Assembly (NCBI GenBank): GCA_022826805.1
Contig: JAJDUH010000072.1
Location: 62,001-126,000 of the forward strand
Direction of reading: 5' to 3'
Source: Candidatus Poribacteria bacterium
Lineage (GTDB): Bacteria > Poribacteria > WGA-4E > WGA-3G
Length of the DNA: 64,000 nt
Of this stretch, positions 33,953-41,960 are shown piece by piece (within the stretch, counting starts at the first letter, position 1; each line of letters begins with the position of its first letter). Made by a program: the position numbers and the translations under genes. Under the pieces are notes generated by a model. That model had not been told where the DNA came from. It did no database searches and worked only from the letters and a program-made list of their open reading frames with translations.

Positions 33953-35308
33953 ATGGGCAACACACTCAAAGCCGCAAGCGCGACTGCCAATATTACCCCA
34001 CCGCTTGGCACAGAAATTGTGGGCGGATTCCGGCCCCGATACGCTGAAAATGTTGATGACGAATTGTTTGCCAAAGCACTCGTCATTGATAACGGCGCAA
34101 CACGTATCGCAATCGTTACATGCGACCTCATCGCTATACCAGAAAAGATCGCAGATGTTGCCAAAGCACGTATCGCTGATAGATGTGGCATTCCGCCAGC
34201 ACACATCATGATTAATGCTACGCACACCCATACCGCCATAGCAGTGGCAGACCTGCTTGGCGTTGGCGAAGATACCCATTACACTGATTGGGTCCCGCTG
34301 AAGATTGCCGATGCAGTTGAACTCGCTGTGTGGCGACTCCAACCTGCACGGATCGGGTTTGCGAGCGTCGATGAAGAACGTATTACTTTCAATCGACGGT
34401 GGCACATGAAGGATGGAACTGTCCGTTTTAATCCTGGCATCGAACACCCCGATCTCGTTGAACCGACTGGGACAATCGATCCAGAATTAGCCATGATGTT
34501 TGTAGAAGCAGATGATGGGACACCTATCTCTGCTGTTGCCAACTTTTCGCTGCATTACATCGGCACGGATAACGGCAATGCCCTCTCTGCTGACTATTTC
34601 GGACACTTTGACCGACGCATGCGTCGCTATCTGGGAGATACATGCGTCTCGCTCCTCTGGAATGCCGCATCCGGTCAGATTAATAATACCGACTTTAGCG
34701 GACGCGTGAAGTGGACGGCACGTGGACACCATCAAGCAGTGAAAATGGCGAATGTTCTCGCGGGGCATTTTATTACCGAAATGCAGTTCATGGAGATGCA
34801 CGACACACTCGACCTCAGCGGAGACCTGGCTACACTGACATTCCAACGCAAACAGATTACACCGGCGGATCTTGAGGTCGCTGAGCAGATATTGTCCGTG
34901 CCACAAGGTACCTATGATAGTTATGAAACGGGTCCCTTTAGTTGGGTCGTCGGGCAGCCGATACCGACGGCATTGGTTGATATCTATGCCCTTGAATGTC
35001 AACGCTTGGCGAAGTTACCAGAACAGATGACAGCGCCAGTTCAAGTCATCCGTTTAGGGGAAGCAGCAATTGTAGCACTGCCCGGAGAGGTATTCGTAGA
35101 GACAGGGATGAACATCAAAGCTGCATCAAGCGCTACTCCAACGTTTCTTGTGAGTTTGGCGAATGGTTATATCGGCTACATCTGCACAGACAAAGCATTG
35201 ACGCAGGAGGGTGCCTACGAGACATGGGCAGCCCTGTCGTCTCTACCGGCTGTTGGGACAGCACCAAAGATGGAAACACTTGTGGCTTCACTTTTGGATT
35301 CCGATTAA
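33953..35308 (+). CDS. Neutral/alkaline ceramidase N-terminal-domain-like protein
   Basis: 451 residues, no signal peptide visible. The opening LKAASATANITPPLGTEIVGGF with a long Asp-rich strand region, the MINATHTHTA motif (H91 and H93, candidate metal ligands) and the NFSLHYIG/DYFGHFDRR segments match the ceramidase N-terminal family. True neutral ceramidases cleave N-acyl-sphingosine, but many bacterial members are shorter and of unknown substrate; this one lacks the C-terminal immunoglobulin-like domain. Its stop overlaps the A-run just ahead of the glnK terminator hairpin. Hydrolase of lipids or other amides is inferred. Confidence 0.75.
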   Translation: MGNTLKAASATANITPPLGTEIVGGFRPRYAENVDDELFAKALVIDNGATRIAIVTCDLIAIPEKIADVAKARIADRCGIPPAHIMINATHTHTAIAVADLLGVGEDTHYTDWVPLKIADAVELAVWRLQPARIGFASVDEERITFNRRWHMKDGTVRFNPGIEHPDLVEPTGTIDPELAMMFVEADDGTPISAVANFSLHYIGTDNGNALSADYFGHFDRRMRRYLGDTCVSLLWNAASGQINNTDFSGRVKWTARGHHQAVKMANVLAGHFITEMQFMEMHDTLDLSGDLATLTFQRKQITPADLEVAEQILSVPQGTYDSYETGPFSWVVGQPIPTALVDIYALECQRLAKLPEQMTAPVQVIRLGEAAIVALPGEVFVETGMNIKAASSATPTFLVSLANGYIGYICTDKALTQEGAYETWAALSSLPAVGTAPKMETLVASLLDSD

Positions 35309-35341
35309 AAAAAGAAAGAGGCGGGTATGAATACCCACCTC
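35307..35341 (-). terminator. Intrinsic terminator of glnK
   Basis: On the minus strand a 10-bp stem (35341-35332 with 35327-35318, one G-U pair) encloses a 4-nt loop (TTCA). It is followed by a T-rich run, TTTCTTTTTTT (35317-35307), which overlaps the ceramidase-like gene stop on the other strand. It lies about 25 bp after the glnK stop. Confidence 0.85.
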
Positions 35342-35365
35342 CAGGGAAGAAAATAGAATAGAAAA

Positions 35366-35704
35366 TTAAACAGCAGCGGGACCTCTTTCACCTGTACGGA
35401 TACGGATCGTTTCATCGATGGGCAGCACGAAGATTTTACCATCGCCGATTTTGCCGGTGGCAGCGGCTTGTTGAACGGCTTCAACGACCTTATCAACGTT
35501 CTCTTCTGCAACAACGATTTCGATTTTTAACTTCGGGACAAATTCGATCGTGTATTCGCTACCGCGGTAGAGTTCGGTATGTCCACGGCTACGCCCGAAT
35601 CCACGAACTTCGCTGACTGTCATGCCCCGAACACCCACACTGCTGAGTGCCTCTTTTACCTCCTCCAATTTGAAGGGGCGAATAATACATTCAAGTTTTT
35701 TCAT
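35366..35704 (-). CDS. glnK: P-II nitrogen regulatory protein
   Basis: 112 residues, exactly PII length. The T-loop reads GRSRGHTELYRGSEYTIEFVPK (split here for length: GRSRGHTELYRG then SEYTIEFVPK) with Tyr51, the uridylylation site, in place. The B-loop TGKIGDGKIFVLPI and the C-terminal RIRTGERG signature are intact. PII senses 2-oxoglutarate, ATP/ADP and, through uridylylation, glutamine, and controls GS activity, NtrB or an Amt transporter. Here it follows glnA by 195 bp on the same strand; no amtB is present. AAGGAGA precedes the ATG. glnB is an equally valid name. Confidence 0.95.
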   Translation of the reverse strand: MKKLECIIRPFKLEEVKEALSSVGVRGMTVSEVRGFGRSRGHTELYRGSEYTIEFVPKLKIEIVVAEENVDKVVEAVQQAAATGKIGDGKIFVLPIDETIRIRTGERGPAAV

Positions 35705-35751
35705 GAGATTCTCCTTGCTAAAAGTGAATAGGGTTGTATGGCAGAAAACCT

Positions 35752-35792
35752 AATGTAAAGCAAAGACAAATTGTGCTTTAATAGCACAATTT
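35752..35792. repeat. Dispersed 21-bp repeat followed by a 10-bp hairpin upstream of glnK
   Basis: 35752-35772 repeats 8302-8322 exactly (21 bp). It overlaps a perfect hairpin: AAATTGTGCT (35768-35777), loop TTAAT, AGCACAATTT (35783-35792). It lies about 50-90 bp upstream of the glnK ATG, and no T-run follows on either strand. Confidence 0.65.
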
Positions 35793-35899
35793 CCTTTCAA
35801 TCAAGGCTTGCAATCTTTGCCCTCAAGACTTACGAGTACGTAGGACGGATGCGGAAATCCGCCCTACAGAACATTCCTTAATACCCTTGTTCACGCGGT

Positions 35900-37315
35900 T
35901 TAAATATCGTGATAAAGGAAGAATTCATACGGATGTGGCCGCATGTTTATAGCATCGACCTCATTTTCACGTTTGTAATCAATCCAGACGTCCAAGACAT
36001 CTTGGGTGAACACATCGCCCTTGAGGAGATATTCGTGATCTTCTTCCAAGGCATCGAGGGCGTCTCCGAGGGATACTGGTGTGGACTCAATATCCGCGAG
36101 TTCTTCCGGCTCGAGGTCATACAGGTCTTTGTCCAGTGGTTCACCGGGATGAATGCGGTTCTGTATTCCGTCAAGCCCTGCCATCATTAGGGCACTGAAG
36201 GCGAGGTAAGGATTGCAAGACGGGTCTGGTGTACGGAATTCAACCCGTTTTGCCTTTTCGCTTTTTGAATAAACCGGGATACGGACGCAAGCACTGCGGT
36301 TTCGTTGTGAGTAAGCAATATTGACGGGGGCTTCATACCCTGGAACTAACCGCTTGTAGGAATTAGTTGTTGGAGCGATGATAGCGCAGAGCGAACGGGC
36401 GTGCGCGAGCAAACCGCCAATGTAATAGAGCGCGTCATCGCTGAGAAGCGAGTATCCCTGTGGATCGTAGAAAATGTTCTTGCCGTTTTTCCAGAAACTT
36501 TGGTGCACATGCATCCCGGAACCGTTGTCTTGGAAGAGCGGTTTCGGCATGAAAGTAGCGACTAAGTTATTCTCACGCGCCACATTCTTGATGATGTACT
36601 TATACAATGCAATCTTATCGCCAACCGTAGTCAATGTATCAAAACGAATGTCGATTTCACCTTGACCGGCAGTTCCGACTTCGTGGTGGTGAACTTCGAC
36701 GTCAACACCAGCTTCGATCAACTTAAGACAGATCTCGGAGCGGAGGTCTTGAAGTGTATCGGAAGGTGGTACTGGAAAATACCCCTCTTTGTAACGGGGT
36801 TTGTAACCAAGGTTTGGGTTCTCTTCGCGACCTGAATTCCAACTTCCCTCAACGGAATCGACGGAATAGAAACCAGAGTGTTGGTTCTGTCCGTAACGGA
36901 TGTCGTTGAGTAGATAGAATTCTGCCTCTGGGCCCCAGTAGCTTATATCAGCGATCCCAGTGGATTGTAGATACGCTTCTGCTTTTTGTGCGATATGCCG
37001 GACATCACGCGTGTAATTTTCCAATGTAATAGGGTCTTTGATGTTACACGTAATGCTTAGCGTTGGCACCTTGCAGACCGGGTCGACAAGTGCAGTCGAT
37101 GGATCCGGAAAGAGCAACATATCGCTCTCGTTAATCGCTTGGAAGCCACGGATACTTGACCCATCAAAACCAGCCCCTTCTTCAAACAGGTCTTCGGTTA
37201 ACTCATCAGCCATAATGGAAAAGTGTTGCCACATTCCCGGCAGATCCATGAATTTGAGGTCAACTATCTTGACATTATTCTCTTTTGCAAGTGCAATCAC
37301 CTCACTTGGTGTCAT
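35900..37315 (-). CDS. glnA: Glutamine synthetase, type I
   Basis: 471 residues, the GSI length. Recognisable features: the N-terminal MTPSEVIALAKENNVKIVDLKF, GAGFDGSSIRGF, the H-rich VEVHHHEVGTAGQGEID active-site segment, SGMHVHQS, the NRSACVRIP loop and the Tyr399 adenylylation site in DLYDLEPEE. It condenses glutamate and ammonia with ATP. AGGAGG stands 7 bp before the ATG. A sigma-54-type promoter lies 210 bp upstream, with a terminator-like hairpin in the leader. glnK is next downstream, making a nitrogen-assimilation cluster. Confidence 0.97.
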   Translation of the reverse strand: MTPSEVIALAKENNVKIVDLKFMDLPGMWQHFSIMADELTEDLFEEGAGFDGSSIRGFQAINESDMLLFPDPSTALVDPVCKVPTLSITCNIKDPITLENYTRDVRHIAQKAEAYLQSTGIADISYWGPEAEFYLLNDIRYGQNQHSGFYSVDSVEGSWNSGREENPNLGYKPRYKEGYFPVPPSDTLQDLRSEICLKLIEAGVDVEVHHHEVGTAGQGEIDIRFDTLTTVGDKIALYKYIIKNVARENNLVATFMPKPLFQDNGSGMHVHQSFWKNGKNIFYDPQGYSLLSDDALYYIGGLLAHARSLCAIIAPTTNSYKRLVPGYEAPVNIAYSQRNRSACVRIPVYSKSEKAKRVEFRTPDPSCNPYLAFSALMMAGLDGIQNRIHPGEPLDKDLYDLEPEELADIESTPVSLGDALDALEEDHEYLLKGDVFTQDVLDVWIDYKRENEVDAINMRPHPYEFFLYHDI

Positions 37316-37401
37316 TCAATATCCTCCTATTTCGGCTAACTTGCTGTCAAACTACCTCAATCCTTAGGACCGAGGCTACAATCTTAAGAAACGGCATAGA
37401 A

Positions 37402-37424
37402 AAACTGAGGCATAATGCCTCGGT
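37402..37424 (-). terminator. Terminator-like hairpin in the glnA leader (possible attenuator)
   Basis: On the minus strand an 11-bp stem with one G-U pair (37424-37414 with 37412-37402, loop bases between) surrounds the core GAGGCA-TTA-TGCCTC. A run of five Ts follows. It lies roughly 90-112 nt after the predicted transcription start and about 90 nt before the glnA ATG, where an attenuator or riboregulator would sit. Confidence 0.5.
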
Positions 37425-37524
37425 TTCGTTCATCTCCGTCTTCGATAATTTAGAAAATGTCCTTGGATTCGTCAATCGAACGCGTAACTCATACCTCTTG
37501 ACGAGTATCTTAATTGAATAGATA

Positions 37525-37540
37525 AGCAAAATTTATGCCA
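37525..37540 (-). promoter_or_regulatory. Sigma-54-type (-24/-12) promoter of glnA
   Basis: Minus strand 37540-37525 reads TGGCATAAATTTTGCT, giving the invariant GG-N10-GC spacing of sigma-54 promoters (consensus TGGCAC-N5-TTGCW). A transcript would start near 37514. This agrees with nitrogen control of glnA known in many bacteria. Confidence 0.7.
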
Positions 37541-37780
37541 ATCGACGATAATTGTGAGAGTTACGACGTTAATTGAGGAAAATAGGCTAATTCTCGTTTA
37601 GAATCATAAGTTACAACGGGTTTTCAATATAAATCAGCCGCTGTACCAATGTTTCGTCCACACTCGCTATAAAAAAGTATAAGACTTTGCCAAATTATTA
37701 GGCATAACATTGCCCGTTTTTTGCGCGCGGTCGGCGAGGGTAACTACGTAGCATCATAAACCTGTAAATAGGTTTCAGTG

Positions 37781-38359
37781 CTAACGGAATTCAACATCTT
37801 TGTCGAATCGACTCGTCTCAGGTCCCTCCTGTCCTGCGTATTTGTTTGCAGGTTTAAGTTGATACGGCACACGTGCCGGCGAAGAAAGCTGCGCGAAGGT
37901 AAAAGCACAGATCCGCATACCCGGATATAATTTCACCGGCATACGTCCAAGGTTCCCTAACTCCAGTGTGGGAGTGCCTATCCAGCCCGGGTCGAAGAGA
38001 CCAGCGGTGCTATGGACGATAATCCCAAGTCGCGCCAAACTGCTTCTGCCCTCAAGCCTTGCCATGACATCATTTGCTAATACAAGTTCTTCTTCGGTCG
38101 CTGCAAGGACAAGCTCACCGGGTTGTATCGTGAAAGCATCGCCATCAGAGACGTCAACCCTTCGCATCAAATCGCTGGTATCAATTTCAGCACGCAGATC
38201 GATATATGGGTGTTTGCTATGTTCAAAGACGCGAAAGGTATTGCTCAATCTGAAATCGATGGAGCAGCTACCGAGTTGTGTTTTCAAATCCGGCGCGGGG
38301 GTGATTTTTATTTTTCCCTTGTCTATATATTTAATAATATCTTCGTCTGATAAAAACAT
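37781..38359 (-). CDS. dcd: dCTP deaminase
   Basis: 192 residues. Dcd signatures: SDEDI, GSCSIDFRL, then LEGRSSLARLGI and STAGLFDPGWIGTPTLELGNLG, the substrate and catalytic core, then YPGMRICAFTF. It deaminates dCTP to dUTP in the dTMP pathway (a bifunctional form also splits dUTP; the motifs do not settle which). Trimeric, cytoplasmic. It follows the GlcF-like gene by 121 bp on the same strand. Confidence 0.95.
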   Translation of the reverse strand: MFLSDEDIIKYIDKGKIKITPAPDLKTQLGSCSIDFRLSNTFRVFEHSKHPYIDLRAEIDTSDLMRRVDVSDGDAFTIQPGELVLAATEEELVLANDVMARLEGRSSLARLGIIVHSTAGLFDPGWIGTPTLELGNLGRMPVKLYPGMRICAFTFAQLSSPARVPYQLKPANKYAGQEGPETSRFDKDVEFR

Positions 38360-38480
38360 TATTTTAACTTATCTACATTGTCCTAATCTAAGGATTCGTT
38401 GATTCGGCGTTTTCTTATTGGATTTCTGTTACATTAGGACGCTTTTTTAACTTGTATGGTTTCACAATGAACGTGTCAGA

Positions 38481-39815
38481 CTACTGTTTAGATAAAAAAT
38501 CCTCAGGGGCAATCCCGCGGTAGGCATAGTCTAAAAGATTAACCGGATGCATCGCTTGCATCGGCAATTTATGTTTCTGGATACCGAGTTGAATCTGAAG
38601 CAGGCATCCGGGGTTTCCGGTTGCGACGATGTCTGCGTCGGTTTCTGCGATGTGTGCCATTTTCCGCTCCAGGATTTCTTGTGAGAGTTCGGGTTGTGTG
38701 ATGTTATAGATACCTGCACTGCCACAGCACCATTCGGATTCGGTTAACTCAATCAACTCAAGCCCGGGTATCGCTTGAAGCACCTTACGGGGTTGCAACT
38801 GTACGCTTTGCCCGTGAAGAAGATGACACGGTTCATCATAGGTGACCCGCTTTTCAATTTTTCCTACTGGCGGTATCATCTCAATTTCAGCTAAGAATTC
38901 GCTGATGTCGCGCATCTTATGGCTGAAACTTTCTGCTCTCTCTGCATAAACTGTGTCATTTTCTAAGAGCGCTTCGTATTCCTTAAGCGTTGCACCGCAT
39001 CCGGCAGAGTTGATGATAATCGCATCTAAATTCTCGTCCTCAAAAGCATCAATATTCTGCTTAGCAAGATCCGAAGCGATATCTCTCACACCGTTGTGGA
39101 GGTGCAATGCACCACAACAGGTCTGCTGCCGCGGTGTAACAACTTCACATCCATTTTTTGCTAAGACGCGAATCGTGGCGACATTCGTCTCTGTAAAGAC
39201 TTGGTTCATGACGCATCCGGGAATGAATCCGACACGATAACGGGTTTCACCTTCCGCTGGTGTAATGTCGCGTATGGTATATTTCAATTGTGGCGGTGGG
39301 ATTTTCGGAAGCAATGATTCCATCTGCCCGAGTTGTCCCATCAGTTTCAGGATACCCGTTTTCTGAACAAGCCATCGGATGCCGAGACGTTGATAGAGCC
39401 ACATCAACTCAAAAATCAGGTCCAATCGTTCTTTATTTGGTAGAATGTGCTTGAAAACAAGGTTCGTCCAGAATCGGTAAGCTGCTGAGCGAGGCGCGTT
39501 CTGCTCATAGATGGCGCGTGCTTGTTCAAGGAGTTCCCCAAAATGGACGCCAGAAGGACAAGCCGTTTCACACGCCCGACAGTCCAAGCACCGATAAATG
39601 TATTCTGACCATTCCTCGCTGAGCGGAGTGGCATCTTCATCTTTAAAGGCGCTTCCCATGAGATAGAGCCTACCTCTTGGTGAATCCGTTTCTAAACCTA
39701 ATTCTCGATAGGTTGGACAGGTTGGCAGACAAAGCCCGCAATGCGTGCAAGCGTCCCACTTTTTCCAACTAAAAGTATCTACACCGATAAGCGGTTGTGT
39801 TTGTTGATTGGACAT
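38481..39815 (-). CDS. GlcF-like Fe-S subunit (glycolate/lactate oxidation)
   Basis: 444 residues. Two 4Fe-4S motifs stand near the N-terminus: C23-x2-C26-x2-C29-x3-C33P and C76-x2-C79-x2-C82-x3-C86P. Two CCG domains follow with CCGALHLHNG and CCGSAGIYN. This is the layout of GlcF, the iron-sulphur subunit that takes electrons from the FAD-containing GlcD/GlcE of glycolate oxidase. No glcD gene is in the window, so the partner is elsewhere or the protein serves lactate or another 2-hydroxyacid. It is the last gene of a run with LarE and a small membrane protein. Confidence 0.85.
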   Translation of the reverse strand: MSNQQTQPLIGVDTFSWKKWDACTHCGLCLPTCPTYRELGLETDSPRGRLYLMGSAFKDEDATPLSEEWSEYIYRCLDCRACETACPSGVHFGELLEQARAIYEQNAPRSAAYRFWTNLVFKHILPNKERLDLIFELMWLYQRLGIRWLVQKTGILKLMGQLGQMESLLPKIPPPQLKYTIRDITPAEGETRYRVGFIPGCVMNQVFTETNVATIRVLAKNGCEVVTPRQQTCCGALHLHNGVRDIASDLAKQNIDAFEDENLDAIIINSAGCGATLKEYEALLENDTVYAERAESFSHKMRDISEFLAEIEMIPPVGKIEKRVTYDEPCHLLHGQSVQLQPRKVLQAIPGLELIELTESEWCCGSAGIYNITQPELSQEILERKMAHIAETDADIVATGNPGCLLQIQLGIQKHKLPMQAMHPVNLLDYAYRGIAPEDFLSKQ

Positions 39816-39839
39816 AGTTAACTCTGTTTCGCAGGCACC

Positions 39840-40244
39840 TTAATACGGATCAAATCCTTTCGATATAGCATGCAGCAGCCAGAGCAAAGCTATCACAATC
39901 AAACCGATTGTAGCAAGTATCATGTAATTAGAGTTGTCTTCGCCAGCGAAACTTTTCTTGAGATTACTGATTCTGGTCTCCTGGATTTTTTGTGAAAGCA
40001 TCTGTTTCTGGTGTTCTGTGAAGCCTTTCTTTTTGGAAGGGGGCACTGCTGAAGTCGCGTGCGGCGTCTGTTGATTTTTCCATTTCCTGTGCAACAATCT
40101 AAAAATTAGTACGCATCCGACGGTTCCTATCAAGACGGCCACACCGAGGAGCATATCTGTGTAAGGGAGTGCTGGTGGATCGACACGACTTGGCCTGGCG
40201 TATGAAGCCTCGCTTCCGATGAAAATCTTATAAATAGTTTCCAT
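39840..40244 (-). CDS. Small two-helix membrane protein
   Basis: 134 residues with two membrane helices (about 29-49 and 107-127) and a basic, Lys/Gln-rich loop between them. Not recognised. It sits 3 bp after larE and 24 bp before the GlcF-like gene, so it is almost certainly translated with them. A membrane anchor for the Fe-S protein is possible, since GlcF lacks helices of its own; this is inference. Confidence 0.6.
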   Translation of the reverse strand: METIYKIFIGSEASYARPSRVDPPALPYTDMLLGVAVLIGTVGCVLIFRLLHRKWKNQQTPHATSAVPPSKKKGFTEHQKQMLSQKIQETRISNLKKSFAGEDNSNYMILATIGLIVIALLWLLHAISKGFDPY

Positions 40245-40247
40245 CTC

Positions 40248-41093
40248 TTACGCTCCTGTGATGATTTTGGTAACTCCTTCGTTAAGACTCCCCGAACGAT
40301 ACCCCTGTAAGTCGATCGTAATATGGGTATATCCAAGCGTTTTAAAATATTCACTAATATCACGCCGCACGGTTTTTGAAAGCATCCGCGAAATCTCCGC
40401 CGCTTCGAGTTCAATGCGGGCGAGTTCACCGTGGTGGCGGACACGGAACTGACGGATACCTAAATCGTAGAGGAATTGTTCTGCGGCATCCACCTGTCGT
40501 AGCAAATCACGGGTGATACGCATACCGTAAGGGAACCGTGAGGAGAGACATGCAAACGCCGGTTTATCCCATGTCGGGAGATCCCACGCCTTTGAAATCT
40601 CTCGAATCTCTGCCTTCGTCAAGTTGACATCGATCAAAGGGGCTTGAATACCCATCTTTTTCGCTGCATCCATGCCTGGGCGATGGTCACCGACGTCATC
40701 TGGGATTGCACCGTAGACAATCGTCCCTACATCGTATTTTTCAGCGATTGGACGGAGTTTATCAAACAATTCTGTCTTGCAAAAGAAACAACGATTGGTC
40801 GGGTTGCTTGCGTATCCCTCTAAGTCTAACTCGTGCGTGTTAACCGTCTCAAGACGAATCCCAATCTGCTTGGCAATCTCTTGTGCCGCTTTCATTTCCC
40901 GAATCGGATAGGAATCAGAGATAGCAGTGACAGCAAGCGCATTATCACACAGTGCGTGTTGTGCCGCTTCCGCGAGAAATGTGCTATCAACACCACCAGA
41001 AAACGCAACGATAACCTTCTCATAAGCGCGTAAACACGCGTAGAGTTGCTCAAGTTTTGTTTCCAAGATAGGCTCAAGTTTCTGTTTTGACAT
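40248..41093 (-). CDS. larE: ATP-dependent sacrificial sulfur transferase LarE-like
   Basis: 281 residues from the Met at 41093; the frame to 41153 adds an unlikely 20-residue extension. The PP-loop FSGGVDST is at 31-38. The cysteine in ACLSSRFPYG (C182) matches the sacrificial cysteine of LarE (C176 in Lactobacillus plantarum), and CFFC at 102-105 could be a second thiol pair. LarE inserts sulfur in the nickel-pincer cofactor of lactate racemase and related enzymes. LarA, LarB and LarC are not in the window. It sits two genes upstream of the GlcF-like protein, suggesting lactate or 2-hydroxyacid metabolism. Confidence 0.88.
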   Translation of the reverse strand: MSKQKLEPILETKLEQLYACLRAYEKVIVAFSGGVDSTFLAEAAQHALCDNALAVTAISDSYPIREMKAAQEIAKQIGIRLETVNTHELDLEGYASNPTNRCFFCKTELFDKLRPIAEKYDVGTIVYGAIPDDVGDHRPGMDAAKKMGIQAPLIDVNLTKAEIREISKAWDLPTWDKPAFACLSSRFPYGMRITRDLLRQVDAAEQFLYDLGIRQFRVRHHGELARIELEAAEISRMLSKTVRRDISEYFKTLGYTHITIDLQGYRSGSLNEGVTKIITGA

Positions 41094-41172
41094 ATTTCTG
41101 AATAGCAAATTTTGGCTTATAAGTTCTGCCGAAATAACCTCTGCCTGTCGCACAGGCTGTGCTTCTACGATA

Positions 41173-41772
41173 TTAAGAGGGGCGTTCGGCTTGTTGTAGT
41201 TTCTGCAATTCGTCGCTGAGCAACTGCCGTTTTAACCCACTAATTCGGTCAATAAAAAGCACACCGTTGAGGTGATCTATTTCGTGTAGTAGGACGCGTG
41301 CCAACAAGCCATCGGCTTCAATATGAACAGGTTCACCTTGGATATCAATTCCGTCAACCACAATAGTTTCTGGACGTTTCACATCCGCTGTCACATCAGG
41401 GATACTGAGGCATCCCTCTTCCGCGACAATTTCTCCCTCGGCGCTCAAAATTTCAGGGTTGAACAGCACCAAAGGTTCGTATGCCTCATCGTCTTCTTCA
41501 CCGAGGTCAACGATGATGAGTCTTTTCAAAACACCGACCTGTGTCGCGGCAAGTCCTATACCGTTGCCTGTATCCTCCAGCGTCATCAACATCTGTTCAG
41601 CGAGTTGACGCTCTGCGTCCGTGATTTCTGTAACCGATTCCGCTCTTTTGCGGAGGACCTGGTCACCATAATAACGCATCTGCAAGGGTGCTGTTTCACG
41701 CAACACTACGCTATCTTCTCCACCCACGTCCGAAATTGGCGTGTTCTTGGACTTTCTTCTACGTTTCGGCAT
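41173..41772 (-). CDS. def: Peptide deformylase
   Basis: 199 residues from the ATG at 41772. The longer frame to 41850 begins in the -35 box of the promoter, so it is excluded. The three family motifs are present: GIGLAATQVG, EGCLSIP and HEIDHL, giving the metal ligands Cys and two His and the catalytic Glu. It removes the formyl group from new N-terminal methionine. Compared with usual deformylases it has about 30 extra basic residues at the N-terminus before MRYYGDQVLRK. It is the first gene of the run def, larE, small membrane gene, GlcF-like. Confidence 0.95.
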   Translation of the reverse strand: MPKRRRKSKNTPISDVGGEDSVVLRETAPLQMRYYGDQVLRKRAESVTEITDAERQLAEQMLMTLEDTGNGIGLAATQVGVLKRLIIVDLGEEDDEAYEPLVLFNPEILSAEGEIVAEEGCLSIPDVTADVKRPETIVVDGIDIQGEPVHIEADGLLARVLLHEIDHLNGVLFIDRISGLKRQLLSDELQKLQQAERPS

Positions 41773-41821
41773 ATATCGGGAGGTTCTCCTAAGGTATCTT
41801 TGGACAAAAACGACTCTTAAT

Positions 41822-41850
41822 ATGGTATCACTTATTGCAGATTCTGTCAA
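41822..41850 (-). promoter_or_regulatory. Sigma-70 promoter of def
   Basis: TTGACA (41850-41845), 17 bp, then TACCAT (41827-41822) on the minus strand. Transcription near 41815 would leave about 43 nt to the ATG at 41772. It rules out the TTG at 41850 as a start codon. Confidence 0.65.
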
Positions 41851-41960
41851 GCAAAAAGTTTTCGCGTAGGGTCGTTGGTCATAAAGTTTGTAAGTACGTA
41901 GGCTTCTCTTGGCGGAAAGGAATCACGATCAGGAGATTGCTTCTACAGAACGGAACTGTA

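Larger units (their letters stand above)
37316..37780. other. glnA leader and promoter region
   Basis: Holds the sigma-54-type promoter (37525-37540) and the leader hairpin (37402-37424), both on the minus strand. The part from about 37545 to 37780 shows no gene, no repeat of the window and no clear NtrC-type palindrome, though it is long enough to hold enhancer sites. Confidence 0.6.

Noticed and set aside
41773..41850. N-terminal extension of peptide deformylase from TTG at 41850
   Set aside because: The TTG is the first part of the -35 box TTGACA of the promoter.
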